DNA from: Microcella humidisoli
Lineage (GTDB): Bacteria; Actinomycetota; Actinomycetes; Actinomycetales; Microbacteriaceae
Assembly: GCF_024362325.1 (NCBI RefSeq)
Contig: NZ_CP101497.1
Coordinates: forward strand, 186,001-250,000
DNA length: 64,000 nt
Direction: 5' to 3'
Of the stretch, positions 61,377 through 64,000 are shown in pieces. Within the stretch, counting starts at the first letter, position 1. Every line of letters begins with the position of its first letter. Made by a program: the position numbers and the translations under genes. The notes under the pieces were generated by a model, which made no database searches, was not told the DNA's origin, and worked only from the letters and a program-made list of their open reading frames with translations.

Positions 61377-62153
61377 ATGCTCGAGGCACTCGCCGCCGGG
61401 GCCGTGGGGCTCGCCGCCGCGAGCTTCCTCGTGCTCGGGGCCGCGATCGGCTGGGTCGTGCGGGTGCCGACCGGGGTCGTAGCCGGCGTCATGGCGTTCG
61501 GCGCGGGTGCGCTCATCTCAACGCTCGCGTTCGAGCTCGTCGCCGAGGCGCACGAGGTGGGCGGGCTGCTGCCCACCCTGGGCGGCTTCCTCGCTGGCGC
61601 CGTGATCTACGTGCTCGCCGACCTCGCCCTCGCGCGACGGGGCGCTCGCGCGCGCAAGCAGTCCATCGCACTGCAGAGCGAGCCGGGCGTGCACGCAGCC
61701 CCGGCGGCGGCCGCGAGCGCGAGCGTCGGCATCGCCGTCGCCATCGGGGCGCTGCTCGACGGGGTGCCCGAGAGCCTCGTGCTGGGGCTCTCGATCGCGC
61801 AGGGCGGTGCGGTGAGCATCCCGCTGCTCGTCGCCGTCGCGGTGTCGAACGTGCCGGAAGGGCTCGCGAGCGCGGCGGGCATGAAGCACGAGGGCCGCAG
61901 CGCGCGGTACGTGTTCGGGGTGTGGGGCGGCATCGCCCTCGTGTCGGGCATCGCAGCGATGCTCGGCTTCGGGCTGCTCGCGGGCGCGGCGCCCGAAGTG
62001 GTCGCCGTCGTGACGACGATCGCGGCGGGCGGCATTCTGGCGATGGTCGCCAACACGATGATTCCCGAGGCGTTCGCGGCCGACCGCTCGTTCACGGGAC
62101 TGTGGTCGGCGCTCGGCTTCGCCCTGGCGTTCGCGCTCTACCAGCTCGGGTAG
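61377..62153 (+). CDS. ZIP-family metal transporter
   Basis: A 258-residue protein with about eight helices: GAGALISTLAFELVAEA in the first half, a short variable cytoplasmic loop (RRGARARKQSI), then the ZIP helices LLDGVPESLVLGLSI and VSNVPEGLASAAG, which carry the metal-site Pro-Glu pairs. The usual His partners are replaced by Asp and Asn, so the metal preference is uncertain. GAGGAGG seven bases before the ATG supports the start. Confidence 0.85.
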   Translation: MLEALAAGAVGLAAASFLVLGAAIGWVVRVPTGVVAGVMAFGAGALISTLAFELVAEAHEVGGLLPTLGGFLAGAVIYVLADLALARRGARARKQSIALQSEPGVHAAPAAAASASVGIAVAIGALLDGVPESLVLGLSIAQGGAVSIPLLVAVAVSNVPEGLASAAGMKHEGRSARYVFGVWGGIALVSGIAAMLGFGLLAGAAPEVVAVVTTIAAGGILAMVANTMIPEAFAADRSFTGLWSALGFALAFALYQLG

Positions 62154-62243
62154 CGCGCAGAAGAGATCCGCTGCCGGGCGGCCACCACAGCGCCCGGCAG
62201 CGGAAGAGGATGCCGTCGGGCGAGCGCCCGACGGTCACGACAC

Positions 62244-63704
62244 CTAGCTCTTCGGAACGAAGGTGTACTTCGTGGTGAGGTACTCGTCGATGCCCTCGAG
62301 CGAGCCCTCGCGACCGATGCCCGACTGCTTCACGCCGCCGAAGGGCGCCGCGGCGTTGGAGATGACGCCCGCGTTGAGGCCCATCATGCCCGTCTCGAGG
62401 CGGTCGATCATGCGCATGCCGCGCGCGAGATCCTGCGTGTAGACGTAGGAGATGAGCCCGTACTCGGTCGCGTTCGCGAGCTCGACGGCCTCGTCCTCGG
62501 TGTCGAAGGGAACGATCGCGAGCACGGGGCCGAAGATCTCCTCCGTCAGCAGACGCGTGCCCGCGACGACACCCGTGATGACCGTGGCCGGGTAGAACGA
62601 GCCGTCGCGGTCGGGGATCTGCCCGCCGGTCGTGACGGTCGCACCGCGCGCGACCGCGTCCTCGACGAGCTCGTGCGAGCCCTGCACCGCGTTGTCGTCG
62701 ACGAGCGGGCCGATCTGCACGCCCTCCTCGGTGCCGCGGCCCATTTTCATCGACGCGACGCGCTCGGTGACACGGCGGCTGAACTCCTCCGCCACGTCGC
62801 GCTGCACGAGGATGCGGTTGGCGGCCGTGCACGCCTGGCCGATGTTGCGGAACTTCGCGAGCATGACGCCGTCGATGGCCTTGTCGAGATCGGCGTCGGC
62901 GAAGACGACGAAGGGGGCGTTGCCGCCGAGCTCCATCGAGGTGCGCAGGATTCCGTCGGCGGCCTGCTTCATGAGCACGCGGCCGACCTCGGTCGAGCCG
63001 GTGAAGCTGAGCTTGCGCAGGCGCGGGTCGGCGATGATCTCGGCCGACAGGGCACCCGACTTGGCCGTCGTGACGACGTTGACGACGCCCTTCGGCAGGC
63101 CGGCGTCTTCGAGCGTCTTGACGAAGTACATCGTCGTGAGCGGGGTGAGCGCGGCGGGCTTGATGATCGAGGTGCAGCCGGCGGCGATCGCGGGCGCGAT
63201 CTTGCGCGTGGCCATGGCGAGCGGGAAGTTCCAGGGCGTGATGAGGAACGACGGCCCGACGGGAGCGTGCGAGACCACGATGTGGCCCGTGCCCTCGGGG
63301 TTCTCGCCGAAACGGCCCGTGATGCGCACCGCCTCCTCGCTGAACCAGCGCAGGAACTCGGCGCCGTAGGTGACCTCACCGCGCGACTCGGCGAGCGGCT
63401 TGCCCATCTCGAGCGTCATGAGCAGGGCGAACTCGTCGGCCCGCTCGATGACGAGCTCCCAGGCCTTGCGCAGCAGCTCGGCACGCACGCGAGGCGCGGT
63501 CGCGGCCCAGCTCGCCTGGGCGGCGGCCGCGGCATCCATCGCCTTCTTGCCGTCGGCGACCGAGGCGCTCGCGATCTCGGCGAGCACGGCGCCGGTCGAC
63601 GGGTCGGTGACGGTCATGGTCGCGCCGCCCTCGGCGTCGATCCACGCGCCGTCGATGTAGAGGCCGCGGGGGACCTTCGCGAGCAGTTCGGCTTCGGTGA
63701 TCAT
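62244..63704 (-). CDS. gabD: NAD(P)-dependent succinate-semialdehyde dehydrogenase
   Basis: A 486-residue aldehyde dehydrogenase with catalytic Glu258 (MELGGNAPF), Cys292 (IGQACTAANR), NAD motif FTGSTEVGRVLM, and ITPWNFPLAMATRKIAPA. GRFGENPEGTGHIVV and GVKQSGIGREGS fit the GabD group. It oxidises succinate semialdehyde from GABA breakdown to succinate. It follows gabT on the minus strand by about 70 bases, forming a GABA-catabolic pair. Confidence 0.92.
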   Translation of the reverse strand: MITEAELLAKVPRGLYIDGAWIDAEGGATMTVTDPSTGAVLAEIASASVADGKKAMDAAAAAQASWAATAPRVRAELLRKAWELVIERADEFALLMTLEMGKPLAESRGEVTYGAEFLRWFSEEAVRITGRFGENPEGTGHIVVSHAPVGPSFLITPWNFPLAMATRKIAPAIAAGCTSIIKPAALTPLTTMYFVKTLEDAGLPKGVVNVVTTAKSGALSAEIIADPRLRKLSFTGSTEVGRVLMKQAADGILRTSMELGGNAPFVVFADADLDKAIDGVMLAKFRNIGQACTAANRILVQRDVAEEFSRRVTERVASMKMGRGTEEGVQIGPLVDDNAVQGSHELVEDAVARGATVTTGGQIPDRDGSFYPATVITGVVAGTRLLTEEIFGPVLAIVPFDTEDEAVELANATEYGLISYVYTQDLARGMRMIDRLETGMMGLNAGVISNAAAPFGGVKQSGIGREGSLEGIDEYLTTKYTFVPKS

Positions 63705-63776
63705 GGGATTCCCTTTTCGCTGGTGATCGGATGCGGTGGTGGCGGATCCGCGGATGGATGGAGTGGTGCTGGTGGC

Positions 63777-64000
63777 TCAGTTGGCGGCGAGCGCCTCGGC
63801 GATGACGCCGATGCCCTCGCGCAGCAGGTCGTCGCCGATCGACAGGGGCGGCAGCAGGCGGATGACGTTGCCGTCGGTGCCGCAGGTGAGCACCACGACG
63901 CCGTTCACGTGGCAGTGCTTCGCGACGCGACCGGTGAGCGCCGCATCCGGAGCCCCGTTCTCGTCGACGAGCTCGATCGCCATCATGGCGCCGCGTCCGC
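63777..64000 (-). CDS. gabT: 4-aminobutyrate aminotransferase, C-terminal end (rest outside window)
   Basis: Only the last 74 or so codons are visible. RGRGAMMAIELVDENGAPD (given in part) and NGVVVLTCGTDGNVIRLLPPLSIGDDLLREGI match the C-terminus of PLP-dependent class III aminotransferases of the GABA type. With gabD downstream, GABA transaminase is the natural reading. Confidence 0.85.
   Translation of the reverse strand, partial: GRGAMMAIELVDENGAPDAALTGRVAKHCHVNGVVVLTCGTDGNVIRLLPPLSIGDDLLREGIGVIAEALAAN

Overview
This is a high-GC, gene-dense actinobacterial chromosome segment. It is most consistent with the family Microbacteriaceae; that assignment is an inference. The supporting markers are a single-chain 2-oxoglutarate decarboxylase/dehydrogenase (kgd), a SigR/RsrA-type sigma/anti-sigma pair, a GuaB1-type IMPDH relative, a Tad (Flp) pilus locus with actinobacterial pseudopilins, a tmRNA whose tag reads ANAKRTDFALAA, and many start codons directly preceded by a TANNNT -10 box, which suggests leaderless transcription. 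No phage, transposase, CRISPR array, rRNA or tRNA was seen.

Layout, left half. 1-9.5 kb: the end of an MFS exporter, an SDR, an acyltransferase, the methionine pair metY-metX, a lipoprotein, and a histidine kinase / membrane partner / response regulator operon. 9.5-13.4 kb: an MFS transporter, an ECF sigma factor behind a one-TM gene, and a DUF222/HNH nuclease. 13.4-20.3 kb: a thiamine-binding protein and a GT87-like mannosyltransferase, a three-gene polar amino-acid ABC transporter, nnrD, an Old-Yellow-Enzyme, and a YefM/YoeB toxin-antitoxin pair. 20.3-33.2 kb: a membrane protein, two CorC/HlyC (CNNM-CBS) proteins, guaB1, kgd, rsrA-sigR, and aroA-rsgA-hisN.

Layout, right half. 33.2-38 kb: two paralogous septum-formation lipoproteins, an XRE-regulated operon with two clear operators, an EamA transporter, a YccF protein and tmRNA. 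38-45 kb: a SIMPL protein, a secreted beta-propeller, smpB, a GNAT protein, ftsX-ftsE, a VOC protein and prfB. 45-47.6 kb: a compact surface-glycan-like cluster of a GH130-like propeller, a GT2 glycosyltransferase and a collagen-like protein. 47.6-51.1 kb: an SDR, a class I amidotransferase, a putative nucleotidyltransferase-fold protein and a DnaQ-like exonuclease. 51.1-59.9 kb: a Tad pilus locus split by two opposite-strand dynamin-like GTPases and a small unknown gene. 59.9-64 kb: a DUF559/Vsr-like protein bracketed by two long palindromic elements, a ZIP transporter, gabD and the end of gabT.

Themes. Operons are tightly coupled, with repeated ATGA/GTGA 4-base overlaps. Four convergent pairs share one CTAG holding both stop codons. 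The points most worth a second look are the palindrome-flanked DUF559 gene, the collagen-like/glycosyltransferase/propeller trio, the GTPase pair inside the Tad locus, the nucleotidyltransferase-like family, and two well-defined autoregulatory promoters (SigR-type and XRE).
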